Positions 43,846-51,975 of a DNA stretch of 64,000 nt are shown here, piece after piece; position 1 is the first letter of the stretch, and every line of letters begins with the position of its first letter. The translations under genes were made by a program, and so were the position numbers. Location of the stretch: contig CAVZIX010000014.1 in NCBI GenBank assembly GCA_963775395.1, forward strand, positions 186,001-250,000, given 5' to 3'. The notes beneath the pieces were generated by a model. It was given only the letters and a program-made list of their open reading frames with translations, was not told where the DNA came from and did no database searches. The DNA is from JAIBJN01 sp963775395 (lineage in GTDB: Bacteria; Actinomycetota; Thermoleophilia; Gaiellales; Gaiellaceae).

Positions 43846-44529
43846 TCAGACGATTCCGCTGCGGACGGCGTAGACCGCCGCCTGGATGCGGTTCTCGATC
43901 TGGAGCTTCATGAGGATGTTCGAGATGTGGTTCTTGACCGTCTTCGGGCTGATGAAGAGCTCGCGGGCGATCTCGGCGTTGTCCTTCCCGATGGCGATCA
44001 GCCGCAGCACCTCGAGCTCGCGCTCGGACAGCTCGGTGCGGATCGTCCTCGCGGCCGCCACGTCCGCCGTCTGCGCCCGCAGGCGCTGGAGGAGCTTCGC
44101 CGCGATGTGGGGGGAAATGAGCGACTCGCCGCCCGCCGCCGCACGGATCCCCGCGATCAGCTCGTCGATGGACGAGTCCTTCAGCAGGTAGCCGCACGCG
44201 CCGGCCATGACGGCGTCCATCACGTCCTCGTCGTCCACCGAGATCGTGAGAACGACGACTCGCGTGTACGGCGCAATGCCCGTCAGCTGGCGTGTCGTCT
44301 CGACGCCGGTCAGGCCCGGCATGTTGAGGTCCATGACCACGACGTCCGGTGCGAGCTCGCTCACGAGGCGCAGCGCCGCCTGGCCGTTGTCGGCCTCACC
44401 CGCTACCTGAAGGCCCTGCTCCTCGAGGAGGCTGCGCAGCCCGCTGCGGAAGAGATCGTGGTCGTCGACGAGAAGCACGCGCAGGTCTTCGAGCTGCTTC
44501 TCCGAGCGCCGATCCTCAGCGGCTGACGT
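43846..44529 (-). CDS. NarL/LuxR-family response regulator
   Basis: A receiver domain (VLLVDDHDLFRSGLRSLLEE, phospho-acceptor in VVMDLNMPG, Lys in YLLKDSS) is followed by a LuxR-type helix-turn-helix (LSERELEVLRLIAIGKDNAE, then ELFISPKTVKNHISNIL). The partner kinase is not in the window. The start is unclear. GTG 44478 would begin right at the receiver, but the only good Shine-Dalgarno sequence, AAAGGGG at 44536-44543, lies upstream and is followed by an in-frame ACG (44527-44529) at the right distance. A -10 TACAAT (44566-44571) is just before. ACG may be a rare start or a misread ATG. Confidence 0.9.
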   Translation of the reverse strand, partial: TSAAEDRRSEKQLEDLRVLLVDDHDLFRSGLRSLLEEQGLQVAGEADNGQAALRLVSELAPDVVVMDLNMPGLTGVETTRQLTGIAPYTRVVVLTISVDDEDVMDAVMAGACGYLLKDSSIDELIAGIRAAAGGESLISPHIAAKLLQRLRAQTADVAAARTIRTELSERELEVLRLIAIGKDNAEIARELFISPKTVKNHISNILMKLQIENRIQAAVYAVRSGIV

Positions 44530-44603
44530 CGTTGACCCCTTTCGTCGCTCTTGGCGGACCCGACGATTGTAACGGGCGCGGAACCTGGTGAAACCTACCG
44601 CGA

Positions 44604-45641
44604 CTAGTGAATGGTGATCGTGACGACCTTGCGGCCCCACTCGAGCGCCTGCGAGCACGAGGGGAACCAGACGTCGATCATCGCGCCGCGCACCGCGGAG
44701 CCGGTGTCGGCCGCCACACCCTCCCCGTAGCCGGGGATGCTCATCCGCGTTCCGAGCGGGATGACGGAGGGATCGACGGCGACGACGCCCCAGCCGGTCG
44801 GGATGCCCGTGGACGTCCGGCCTCGGAGGCAGTAGCCCGTCGACGAGACCGTCATGCGCGTCCCCGGGGACGGCGGACCGGTCGGCGGCGGCGCCGGGGC
44901 CGAGACGGGTGTCGGAGTCGTGCCGCCGGACCCGCCGGCGCCCTTCCGCTCCGCGGCCGCGGCCTGGCCCGTCAGGCGGGCGATCGCCGCGGCGTTGAGA
45001 GCTTTCTGCCGCTCGAGGCCCGCGAGGTAGCCGGCACGCTCTGCCCGCGCGCCTGCGAGCGCGGCGCGCTGGGCGGCCGCGTCGTCGACGACTTCGTCGA
45101 GCGCCGCCTGGCGCTCCTTCAGCGCCTGGAGGGAGCGCTTGAGCTGCCCGCGCGCACGCCGTACCTGGTTGAGGATCGAGACGTCCTGGTCGGCGACGCG
45201 GCCGAGCCCGTCGAGCGCCAACAGCGCCTCGTCGAGCGACTCCGCCCCGAGGAGCACCGCGAGGGGGTCGACCTCACCTTCGACGTACAGAGTCTGGAGG
45301 CGACTCGCGAGGCCGCGCTCGGCCGCCCGCAGGCTGCTGCGGGCGATGGCCAGTTGACGCCTGGCCGAGGCTTCCTCGTCCTCGAGCCGCGCCTGCTTGC
45401 CCCTCAGCGCCGCCAGCCGGGCCTCGGCGCCGGCCAGCTGCGTCTCGAGCGCATAGAGCTCGAGGAGGACGGTGTGCGCCTGCGCGGCGAGCCCGGTGCT
45501 CTGCGCCCGGAGCCGCTCGGCTTCGCTGCGGAGCGATGAGGGGTCGTCGGCTCGCGCCGCCGAGGAGGCGATGAGCGCGGCCGTGAAGAGGAGAGCCAGC
45601 GCCGCGAACCGGGTCCATGGTCGTAAACCACCCGTGCGCAC
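44604..45641 (-). CDS. Secreted coiled-coil protein with C-terminal 3D domain
   Basis: A signal peptide (RFAALALLFTAALIASSAARA) precedes a long coiled coil, residues about 35-225, similar to the N-terminal regions of CwlO-type peptidoglycan hydrolases. After a Pro/Thr linker comes a 3D (three-Asp) domain: SSTGYCLRGRTSTGIPTGWG, VAVDPSVIPLGT, AADTGSAVRGAMIDVWF. 3D domains occur in lytic transglycosylases and resuscitation factors. GTG 45641 is the best start because the signal peptide follows directly; the frame stays open further upstream. It is divergent from an NlpC/P60 gene with a similar coiled coil, so the two may act together on the cell wall. Confidence 0.85.
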   Translation of the reverse strand: MRTGGLRPWTRFAALALLFTAALIASSAARADDPSSLRSEAERLRAQSTGLAAQAHTVLLELYALETQLAGAEARLAALRGKQARLEDEEASARRQLAIARSSLRAAERGLASRLQTLYVEGEVDPLAVLLGAESLDEALLALDGLGRVADQDVSILNQVRRARGQLKRSLQALKERQAALDEVVDDAAAQRAALAGARAERAGYLAGLERQKALNAAAIARLTGQAAAAERKGAGGSGGTTPTPVSAPAPPPTGPPSPGTRMTVSSTGYCLRGRTSTGIPTGWGVVAVDPSVIPLGTRMSIPGYGEGVAADTGSAVRGAMIDVWFPSCSQALEWGRKVVTITIH

Positions 45642-45733
45642 GAAGGGAGGCACCCTACCAGCGGCTACGGCTTGCCGCGGAGCCATCGGTCCGACACGCG
45701 AGTCCCCCATCTGTCGGGAACGAGATACCCCGT

Positions 45734-45763
45734 TTGCCCCTCGTCCAACAGCACTGTTACCAT
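45734..45763 (+). promoter_or_regulatory. Possible promoter of the NlpC/P60 gene
   Basis: TTGCCC (45734-45739) and TTACCA or TACCAT (45757-45763) are 17-18 bases apart in the 196-base divergent gap. A GC hairpin, GCCCGG with CCGGGC, follows in the leader (about 45765-45788). The other half of the gap holds a dyad, CCGACA with TGTCGG (about 45691-45716), that would lie in the leader of the opposite gene. Confidence 0.4.
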
Positions 45764-45837
45764 GCCCGGCTTGTGAAGGCGCCGGGCCGCTTGTACGCGC
45801 CAACACCGTCCCACGCCAGGGGCTAGGTATCCGACCG

Positions 45838-46875
45838 ACGAAAAGACACTTCCCCCTCATCCTGCTGCTCGCGCTGGCGATGCTGCCGCTGGCGGAGCCG
45901 GCGGTTCCTCAGATCGAGGAGAAGCAGGCGGAGGCTCAGGAGGTCCTGGCCGAGATCCAGCGCCTCGACGCGGATCTCAGCCACGTTATCGAGGCATTCA
46001 ACGCCGAGCAGATCGAGCTCGACCAGATCAAGGCCGAGCAGAAGGCCAACGACCGGCGCCTGAAGATCGCCCGCTCGAACCTCGGGACCGCGCAGGGGAC
46101 CCTCGAGGCCCGGCTCGTCGAGCTGTACGTCAACGGGAGCCCGGACCTCGTCGAGATCATCCTCGGCTCCACGAGCCTGGAGGACATTCTCGACGGGATC
46201 GAGTCCGCGAGCCGCGTCACCGACCAGGACGCGCAGATCCTCTCGGAGGTCCGCCGCTTCAAGAAGGAAATCAAGCAGCGAGAGGCCAAGCTCGAGAAGG
46301 CGCGCAAGCGCCAGGAAGAGGTCCTCGCCGCGCAGGAGGAGAAGCGGAACGAGATCGAGGCGGCCATGCAGCAGCGCGAGGCGCTCTACAACTCGATCAA
46401 GGACCAGATCGCCGCGCTCGAGGCAGAGGAACGCCGCCGCCAGGCGCGGATCAACGCCGCCGCGCAGGCGCGGGTCGCGACCCCGGAGTCAGGCGGTAGC
46501 GACGCCCCGACCGGCGCGCCTCCCTCGCAGTACGGCGGCGTCGTCGGGATCGCGATGCAGTACCTCGGCGTCCCGTACCGGTGGGGCGGCGCCTCGCCGA
46601 GCGGCTTCGACTGCTCCGGGTTCACGATGTACGTCTTCGGGCGGGTAGGCGTCTCGCTCCCCCACAACGCGGCCATGCAGTACGGCTACGGGAGCGCGGT
46701 CTCGCGCTCCGAGCTCCAGGCGGGCGACCTCGTCTTCTTCAACGGCCTGGGGCACGTCGGGATCTACATCGGCGGCAACCAGTTCATCCACTCGCCGCAC
46801 ACCGGCGACGTGGTGAAGATCTCCTCCATCACCGGGTGGTACGAGGACACCTGGTACGGCGCCCGCCGGCTTTAG
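45838..46875 (+). CDS. Secreted NlpC/P60 peptidoglycan endopeptidase with coiled coil
   Basis: A signal peptide (KRHFPLILLLALAMLPLAEP) is followed by a coiled coil at about 25-215 and a C-terminal NlpC/P60 domain with the catalytic Cys in GFDCSGFTMYVF, His in GLGHVGIYIGG and a third polar residue in QFIHSP. It should cleave peptide stems of the wall, in the RipA/CwlO manner. No ATG, GTG or TTG stands at a sensible place: the frame is open far upstream, and the codon before KRHFPL-type residues is ACG (45838-45840). The next ATG, 45880, would cut the signal peptide. The start is therefore uncertain. Confidence 0.88.
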   Translation, partial: TKRHFPLILLLALAMLPLAEPAVPQIEEKQAEAQEVLAEIQRLDADLSHVIEAFNAEQIELDQIKAEQKANDRRLKIARSNLGTAQGTLEARLVELYVNGSPDLVEIILGSTSLEDILDGIESASRVTDQDAQILSEVRRFKKEIKQREAKLEKARKRQEEVLAAQEEKRNEIEAAMQQREALYNSIKDQIAALEAEERRRQARINAAAQARVATPESGGSDAPTGAPPSQYGGVVGIAMQYLGVPYRWGGASPSGFDCSGFTMYVFGRVGVSLPHNAAMQYGYGSAVSRSELQAGDLVFFNGLGHVGIYIGGNQFIHSPHTGDVVKISSITGWYEDTWYGARRL

Positions 46876-46892
46876 CCCTCAGCGGCCCGGCC

Positions 46893-48341
46893 TCACCCCT
46901 CGATCCCGTGCCAGGGGGTGACGATCACGGTGCGCGCCCGCGGCCTGCCGCCCAGGTGGATCAGGCGTGACTCGACGTTGTTGGTCATGTCCGCCTCGAA
47001 GAGCGTCCCGAGCGGGTTCACCTCGACCTGCGCGTAGTACCAGCCGTTCGGGAGGTTCGTGATGTCCCAGGACTGCCCGGGCACCGACTGGAAGTACGTG
47101 TCGCCCCAGCCGGCCTGCAGCACCTCGCGCACCCAGAGCGCCGAGCGGGAGCCGCACATGGTTCCGATCCCGTCGAACGGCGACCAGTCGGCGCGGTCGA
47201 CGGTGATGTCGATCGGGTCCGTGGGCGCGAGGCAGAAGGCCTGCTTCCGGCTTCTGACGACCTCCATGTCGAGCGCGTCGTGGAGTGTGAAGGAGGCGAA
47301 CTGGAGGAAGTGCCAGTGGTTGTGCGCGGGATGCGGGTGGAACCGCATGTCACCGACCAGCGAGCGGCCGACCACGTTGCCGCCGGCGTCCCGGAAGTAC
47401 TGGTAGGCGTCCATGACCTCTTCGCCCGAGCGGCGGAAGCCCTCGACGACGAGCGGGGCCGGGCCTGCGTTCCAGGGCGTGGAGGCGAACTCGAGGTAGT
47501 CGCGGCCGCGGCTGGACATGGTGTTCATCGACCATGGCGGCAGCGCGACGAGGTCGGGCAGCGTGTCCGGGTCGGGATCGGCGATGTCGGGCGCCGCGGT
47601 CAGGGCGCGCTGCGCGGCTGTGGGCCGTGCGGCAGCGTGGCCCTTCCCCTCTCCGAAGCCACCGCGGCTGTTCTTGACCGTCGCCGTGAAGGTTAGCTGC
47701 GCGTCGGCCTCCGGGATCTCGAGCAGGTCGATGTAGCGCCGCGCGATCCGGATCGTGACCGTGAACGTCCCCTCGCGGCGGAGGCGTACCATGGGCGCCT
47801 CGAACTCGCTGCCGAAGGCGTGCGTCGCCCAGCCGCTGTCGATGCCCCAGACCATCCCCTTGGAGAACGGCGAGAAGGCGCCGCACGAGGTCGGGTAGCG
47901 CGGCAGGTCCGGGCCGGAGTCGTCCACGCGCTGGCGTTCCCAGCTGTTCGGGCAGAAGTTGAAGAGGCCCCCGGCTGCCCAGACGCCGGACGAGTTCCTG
48001 ACGGTGACCTGGAGGAAGCCGCCGAGCCCGAACCAGTCGGCGAGGACGTCCTCGGGCAGGTCGCGCAGGACGACGCCCGTGTCCGGGTCGAGCTGGTCGA
48101 TCCCAATGGGCGAGTCGTAGTCGGGCCGCGCGACACGTAACTCGAAGTCACCGCCGGTCGCGGCGACCCACGCGCTCAGGTTGAGGGGCACCCAGCCGCC
48201 GGTGAAGCGCGGCAGCTTGACAGCTCCGCCGGGCCCGGCGAGCTTCAGGCTCGGTGTGGACTGGGCGGACGCGCCCGCCGGCCACGCCATGGTGGCGACG
48301 AGCGCAAGGACGAGGGCGACGAGTGACAGACGTGTACGCAT
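46893..48341 (-). CDS. Secreted lysyl-oxidase-like copper amine oxidase
   Basis: After a signal peptide (LSLVALVLALVATMAWPAGA) and a beta-rich region, the C-terminal third resembles lysyl oxidase. H340, H342 and H344 in AHNHWHFLQF match the HxHxH copper site of animal LOX. K366 in SRKQAFCL and Tyr416 in GDTYFQS align with the Lys and Tyr that form the LTQ cofactor in human LOX (GHKASFCL and DTYGAD). WDITNLPNGWYYAQVEVNP and DMTNNV continue the match. The expected reaction is oxidative deamination of primary amines, releasing H2O2. ATG 48341 follows GGAGGAGA. A 17-base gap separates its end from the NlpC gene. The natural substrate is unknown. Confidence 0.85.
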   Translation of the reverse strand: MRTRLSLVALVLALVATMAWPAGASAQSTPSLKLAGPGGAVKLPRFTGGWVPLNLSAWVAATGGDFELRVARPDYDSPIGIDQLDPDTGVVLRDLPEDVLADWFGLGGFLQVTVRNSSGVWAAGGLFNFCPNSWERQRVDDSGPDLPRYPTSCGAFSPFSKGMVWGIDSGWATHAFGSEFEAPMVRLRREGTFTVTIRIARRYIDLLEIPEADAQLTFTATVKNSRGGFGEGKGHAAARPTAAQRALTAAPDIADPDPDTLPDLVALPPWSMNTMSSRGRDYLEFASTPWNAGPAPLVVEGFRRSGEEVMDAYQYFRDAGGNVVGRSLVGDMRFHPHPAHNHWHFLQFASFTLHDALDMEVVRSRKQAFCLAPTDPIDITVDRADWSPFDGIGTMCGSRSALWVREVLQAGWGDTYFQSVPGQSWDITNLPNGWYYAQVEVNPLGTLFEADMTNNVESRLIHLGGRPRARTVIVTPWHGIEG

Positions 48342-48476
48342 GAGTTCTCCTCCCACGGGGTGCGCCAACAGTACGGAGCCGGACTACGAAAGAACACTCC
48401 CCGGAGGTCCTGACCGGGAAGGGAACCGTTCAAGGAGGGAGAATTTCCCTGGTCCCGCTAGGCTTTCCTTCTTCTC

Positions 48477-49322
48477 ATGCGCACCATCTGGAACGGCTCA
48501 CTCAACTTCGGCCTGGTCAACATCCCGATCGGGCTCGCCGTGGCTCAGCAACGGAAGGATGTGTCCTTCCGAACGCTCCACCGCGAGTGCGGGACGCCGA
48601 TCAAGCAGAAGCGCTGGTGCCCGGTCCACGAGCGCGACGTGGAGGCCGACGAGCTGGTCAAGGGCTGGGAGTTCACCAAGGGCCAGTTCGTCCTGGTGGA
48701 GGAGTCGGACCTCGAGGCCGTCGCCCTCACGCGTTCGCAGTCGATCGACATCGCGCGCTTCGTCTCGCTCGACGGCGTCGACCCGATCTACTTCGACCGT
48801 GCCTACTACCTCGCGCCGAGCGAGAGTGAAGCCCAGCGGCGGCCGTACGTCCTCCTGCTGCGCGCGATGCAGGAGGCGAACGTCGCGGCGATCGGCAAGT
48901 TCGTGCTCTGGGGCAAGGAGAACCTCTGCCTCATCCGCCCGCTCGGCGAGGGGCTCGCGCTCGAGACGCTCTACTACGCCGAGGACATCCGCCCGCGCGT
49001 GGAGATCGACGAGGCGGTGGCGGGGACCGAGGTGGCGGACCCGGAGCTCGACATGGCCCGGCAGCTCGTCTCCAGCATGGTCGGCGAGTTCGACCCGGAG
49101 GACTACGCGAACGAGTACCGCGGAGAGCTGCGCGCCATGCTCGACGCCAAGCTCGAGGGCAAGGAGATCTCCGTGCCCGAGCCGGCCGAACCCGCGCAGG
49201 TCATCGACCTCATGGAGGCGCTCAAGGAGAGCGTCTCACAGGCGCAGAAAGCCAAGTCCGCGGCCGGGAAGGCCAAGAAGGCGCCGGCGCGCAAGAAGCG
49301 CGCGGCGTCCGGTTCCCGCTAG
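48477..49322 (+). CDS. ku: Ku protein for non-homologous end joining
   Basis: The 281-residue protein is a bacterial Ku: RTIWNGSLNFGLVNIPIGL at the start, FRTLHRECGTPIKQKRWCP, the VLLLRAMQEANVAAIGKFVL core, and a Lys-rich C-terminal tail (KSAAGKAKKAPARKKR) that threads on DNA. It binds broken ends and recruits LigD, which is not in this window. The gap before it (48342-48476) shows no strong promoter. The stop shares CTAG with the small gene that follows on the other strand. Confidence 0.97.
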   Translation: MRTIWNGSLNFGLVNIPIGLAVAQQRKDVSFRTLHRECGTPIKQKRWCPVHERDVEADELVKGWEFTKGQFVLVEESDLEAVALTRSQSIDIARFVSLDGVDPIYFDRAYYLAPSESEAQRRPYVLLLRAMQEANVAAIGKFVLWGKENLCLIRPLGEGLALETLYYAEDIRPRVEIDEAVAGTEVADPELDMARQLVSSMVGEFDPEDYANEYRGELRAMLDAKLEGKEISVPEPAEPAQVIDLMEALKESVSQAQKAKSAAGKAKKAPARKKRAASGSR

Positions 49323-49489
49323 TCCGCGGGCGGCGCCGGGGCCCCGGCCGCCAGGTGCGCCTGGAAGAGGGTCTTGTCGATCTTGCCCTGGTAGATCGGG
49401 ATGGACTCCTCGTAGCACACACGGACGATCTCGTCGCGCTCGATCCCCAGCTCCTTCGAGAGCTCTTCGGGCGTCAGGTGGTTGGGCAA
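49319..49489 (-). CDS. Small helix-turn-helix-like protein, 56 residues
   Basis: TTG 49489, eight bases after a near-perfect Shine-Dalgarno AAAGGAGGCG, starts PNHLTPEELSKELGIERDEI, then VRVCYEESIPIYQGKIDKTL. The first half looks like a small helix-turn-helix (LTPEELSKELGI), a pattern seen in short actinobacterial DNA-binding proteins, but I cannot name a family. A terminator hairpin lies in its leader, so transcription may be controlled by attenuation. Its stop overlaps ku by four bases. Confidence 0.7.
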   Translation of the reverse strand: MPNHLTPEELSKELGIERDEIVRVCYEESIPIYQGKIDKTLFQAHLAAGAPAPPAD

Positions 49490-49517
49490 TGAAGTCGCCT
49501 CCTTTGGCTCAGGGCGC

Positions 49518-49594
49518 AAAAAAGCCCGCCGGCAGGGCTCGGGCGGGCACGGTGCGCACACTCAATTTTTCGGCAACGAAGCTCAACGGCTTCG
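49518..49594 (-). promoter_or_regulatory. Attenuator-like terminator in the leader of the 56-residue gene
   Basis: On the minus strand a 7-bp stem GCCCGCC/GGCGGGC (49542-49548 with 49524-49530) is followed at once by six T residues (49518-49523), a textbook intrinsic terminator. It points towards the gene at 49489, whose Shine-Dalgarno sequence begins about 20 bases later. Upstream on the same strand is a 6-bp hairpin, CGAAGC/GCTTCG (49577-49594). No gene ends here that would need this terminator, so premature termination inside a leader is the simplest reading. The signal is unknown. Confidence 0.65.
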
Positions 49595-49634
49595 TGCTCC
49601 TTCGTCGACCATGCTCACAGGATACGTTTCCGGG

Positions 49635-50496
49635 GTGACCTCGGCAACGCTCCTTCGGGGGTTCGAGCGGAAGGTCGAGGAGGTCGCAGGGCTCCGGACG
49701 CGCTACTGGGTCGGCGGGGCGGGGCCTCCGCTCGTCCTCGTGCACGGCCTGGGTGGGGCGGCGTGGAACTTCACCGACCTCGCCCCGCTCCTTGCCCGGC
49801 GTCGCCGTGTGCTGGTTCCCGACCTGCCCGGCCACGGCGGGACCGAGCCACTGCCCGAGCTCGAGAGCCTGTCCGGCCTCGCGCTCCACGTCGGGGCCGT
49901 CGCCGAGCACGAGGACATGACGCCGGCGGCCTTCGTCGGGTACTCCATGGGCGGTCCCGTCGCGCTCCGGCTCGCCGTCGAGCGGCCCGAGGCGGTCTCC
50001 TCGCTCGTCCTCGTCGCGCCCGCCGGGATCGTCTCGACGACCAGGCGTGCGGAGATCTGGCTGGCGGCCGTCTCTGCGGTGCGTCCGGCGCGGAGGGTCG
50101 CCCGCTTCCGTTTTCTGCTGGCCCGGCGGCCGAACCTGCGCCTGCCGGTCTTCGGCTACTGGGGCGCAGACGACCCACGGCTCCTCTCGCCGGAGTCGGT
50201 GGTCGGCTTCCTCCAGGCCCAGCCGGAGCACACGGACGTCGAAGCGGGCGGCCAGGGCGCTGCTGCACGACGACCCGCGGCCGGACCTCGCTGGCGTGAC
50301 GTGTCCGACAGCCGTTGTCTGGGGCGCGCGCGACCGGCTGATCCCGCTCGCGGACGGGTTCGAGTACGCGCGCCGCCTTCGCTGTCCGCTCCGCGTGCTC
50401 CCGGCTGCCGGCCACCTCGTCGTCGGCGAGTCCCCGGAGGAGCTCGCGACGGTCATCGAGGAGCTCCTCGGAACCAGGAGCGTGCCGGCGGTGTAA
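49635..50496 (+). CDS. Alpha/beta hydrolase (frameshifted)
   Basis: The fold is clear: oxyanion segment LVLVHGLGGAAWNF, nucleophile Ser in VGYSMGGPVAL, acid in WGARDRLIPLAD and His in AAGHLVVGESPEE. The frame breaks after HTDV; removing one base near 50240 gives TDVKRAARALLHDDPRPDL and a 286-residue protein. GTG 49635 is the preferred start; ATG 49611 is possible. The substrate cannot be deduced. The gene is followed by a lipoprotein gene eight bases on. The indel is probably the same kind of error as in other genes here. Confidence 0.82.
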
Positions 50497-50504
50497 ACCG
50501 CTGT

Positions 50505-51100
50505 GTGAGAGCCCTGCTCCCCCTCGTTGCCCTGCTCGCCCTGGCGGCGTGCGGAGGAGACGAGGAGAGCGCGCCCTCGACCGACGCCGAGACGACCACC
50601 GCCGCATTCGCTTCGGAGGGCTGCCCGATCGACGACCAGGCCGCGTGTGCGCGGGCCGCCGCGGCCGCGGCCGGCCTGGAGGAGGGCGACACCGCCCGCC
50701 TGGTCGAGCTGAGCTACGCGGACACGTTCATCTGTGACGACCTCCCGGCCGAGATGTTCCCCGACTGCTCGCCGGGCGCCACGCTCGAAGGCCACGCCGT
50801 GACCGGAGCCGACGGCAAGATCAGCGTTCTCTCGGCGGAGGACTACGAGGCGCGGCTGGCCGACCTCGGCGGGGTCACGGTCACCGGCGTCGGGACGTGC
50901 GGCCCGGACGACCCGGATCGTCGCTCGTATCACCTGGCCTTCTGGGCCGCGGACGAGGGCGGGTCGCTGGAGCTCGTCAGACGCGAGGGCGAATGGTCGA
51001 TCGGGATCGTCTACGCCGACTCGCTCGGCGAACTGGAAGACCGTGTACGCCGATCCCAGAGACCGAGCTGGCCTGCGGCAACGTCCAGGCCTGGAACTAG
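50505..51100 (+). CDS. Putative lipoprotein of unknown function (probable C-terminal frameshift)
   Basis: GTG 50505 starts a lipoprotein signal (ALLPLVALLALAAC, Cys at 16) followed by an acidic linker. The mature domain has paired Cys residues (GCPIDDQAAC; ICDDL; PDCSPG; GTCGPDD) and ends near WSIGIVYADS. Domain size and position of Thr/Val strands suggest an NTF2-like or similar small fold, but this is a guess. After about 51030 the written frame shows poor codons, while a second frame gives TPIPETELACGNVQAWN with TAG at 51098-51100. That stop overlaps the next gene by CTAG, like other pairs here, which supports the corrected end. Confidence 0.65.
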
Positions 51101-51843
51101 ACGGGGTTCGGGAGGTCGACGAAGTCCCAGGCGAGGTCGAAGCGCTCGGCGAGCTTCTCGGTCAGCGCGCGCACGCCCAGGGTCTCGGTCGCGTAGTGGC
51201 CGCCGGCGATGAAATGGACGCCGGCCTCCTTGGCGGCGTGCTTCGTCGGCTCGTCGGCCTCCCCGGTGACGAAGCAGTCGTATCCCTCCGCGGCGGCCTG
51301 TGCGAGGTAGCGCGCCGCGCCGCCGGAGCAGACCGCGACCCGCTCGACGACCTCGGGCCCGTAGGAGAAGACGAGGGGCATCCGGCCGAGCCGCTCCTGG
51401 ACGCGCTCCGCCAGCTCGTTGACGGGCCCCGGGCTCGCGAGACGGCCGCCGAAGCCGAGCCCGTCCGCGAAGCGGCCGTCGCGCTCGACGCCGAGCTCCT
51501 CGCAGAGGAGCGCGTTGTTGCCCACCTCGGGGTGTGCATCGAGCGCGAGGTGGTAGGCGACGAGGCTCAGATCGGCGTCGAAGAGGGCCCGCAGCCGCTC
51601 GCGCATCACCGGCCCGACGACACGGGGCTCCTTCTCCCAGAAGAGGCCGTGGTGGACGAGCACGAGCTGTGCGCCGGCCTCCGCGGCACGCTCGAACAGC
51701 TCCCGGGAGGCGGAGACGCCGCAGACGATCTTGCGCACCTCCTCGGCCCCGACGACCTGAAGGCCCATCGGCCCGTAGTCGGGATAGGAGGCGAGATCGA
51801 GGTACTCGTTCGCCCAGGCTACGACCTCGTCGCGTGCGGGCAT
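51097..51843 (-). CDS. Nif3-like dinuclear metal-binding protein
   Basis: The 248-residue protein has the NIF3/YbgI layout: NEYLDLASYPDYGPMGLQV at the start, metal ligands in VLVHHGLFWEKEP, AYHLALDAHPEVGNNALL in the middle, and VTGEADEPTKHAAKEAG with AGGHYATETLGVRAL (His and Glu) at the end. Members are annotated as GTP cyclohydrolase I type 2 homologues, but the true reaction is unsettled. ATG 51843 is the start. Confidence 0.93.
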   Translation of the reverse strand: MPARDEVVAWANEYLDLASYPDYGPMGLQVVGAEEVRKIVCGVSASRELFERAAEAGAQLVLVHHGLFWEKEPRVVGPVMRERLRALFDADLSLVAYHLALDAHPEVGNNALLCEELGVERDGRFADGLGFGGRLASPGPVNELAERVQERLGRMPLVFSYGPEVVERVAVCSGGAARYLAQAAAEGYDCFVTGEADEPTKHAAKEAGVHFIAGGHYATETLGVRALTEKLAERFDLAWDFVDLPNPV

Positions 51844-51865
51844 TCCGGGTACCCTATGGCGGGTT

Positions 51866-51939
51866 CGGGGTGTAGCGCAGCCTGGTAGCGCGCGCCGTTC
51901 GGGTCGGCGAGGTCCCCGGTTCGAATCCGGGCACCCCGA
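51866..51939 (+). tRNA. tRNA-Pro (anticodon CGG)
   Basis: The sequence folds into a complete cloverleaf of 74 bases: acceptor CGGGGTG with CACCCCG and discriminator A, D arm GCGC...GCGC with AGCCTGGTA loop, anticodon stem CGCCG/CGGCG with loop TTCGGGT (anticodon CGG), and T arm CCCGG-TTCGAAT-CCGGG. CCA is not encoded. It reads Pro codon CCG. A terminator hairpin lies 10 bases downstream. Confidence 0.97.
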
Positions 51940-51948
51940 CTGGGGAGG

Positions 51949-51969
51949 AGGGCCGCTGCGGCGGCCCTT
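51949..51969. terminator. Terminator between tRNA-Pro and the CoA-binding gene
   Basis: A perfect 8-bp stem AGGGCCGC/GCGGCCCT (51949-51956 with 51961-51968, loop TGCG) is followed by TTCG on the plus strand. It lies between two convergent genes and can serve both. Confidence 0.7.
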
Positions 51970-51975
51970 CGAGCC

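Noticed and set aside
45642..45837. Possible c-di-AMP (ydaO-type) riboswitch in the gap between the 3D-domain and NlpC/P60 genes
   Set aside because: Such riboswitches often precede cell-wall hydrolases in this phylum, and fragments such as CCCGACAG and GUAGGG occur on the minus strand. The conserved core could not be assembled in order on either strand.
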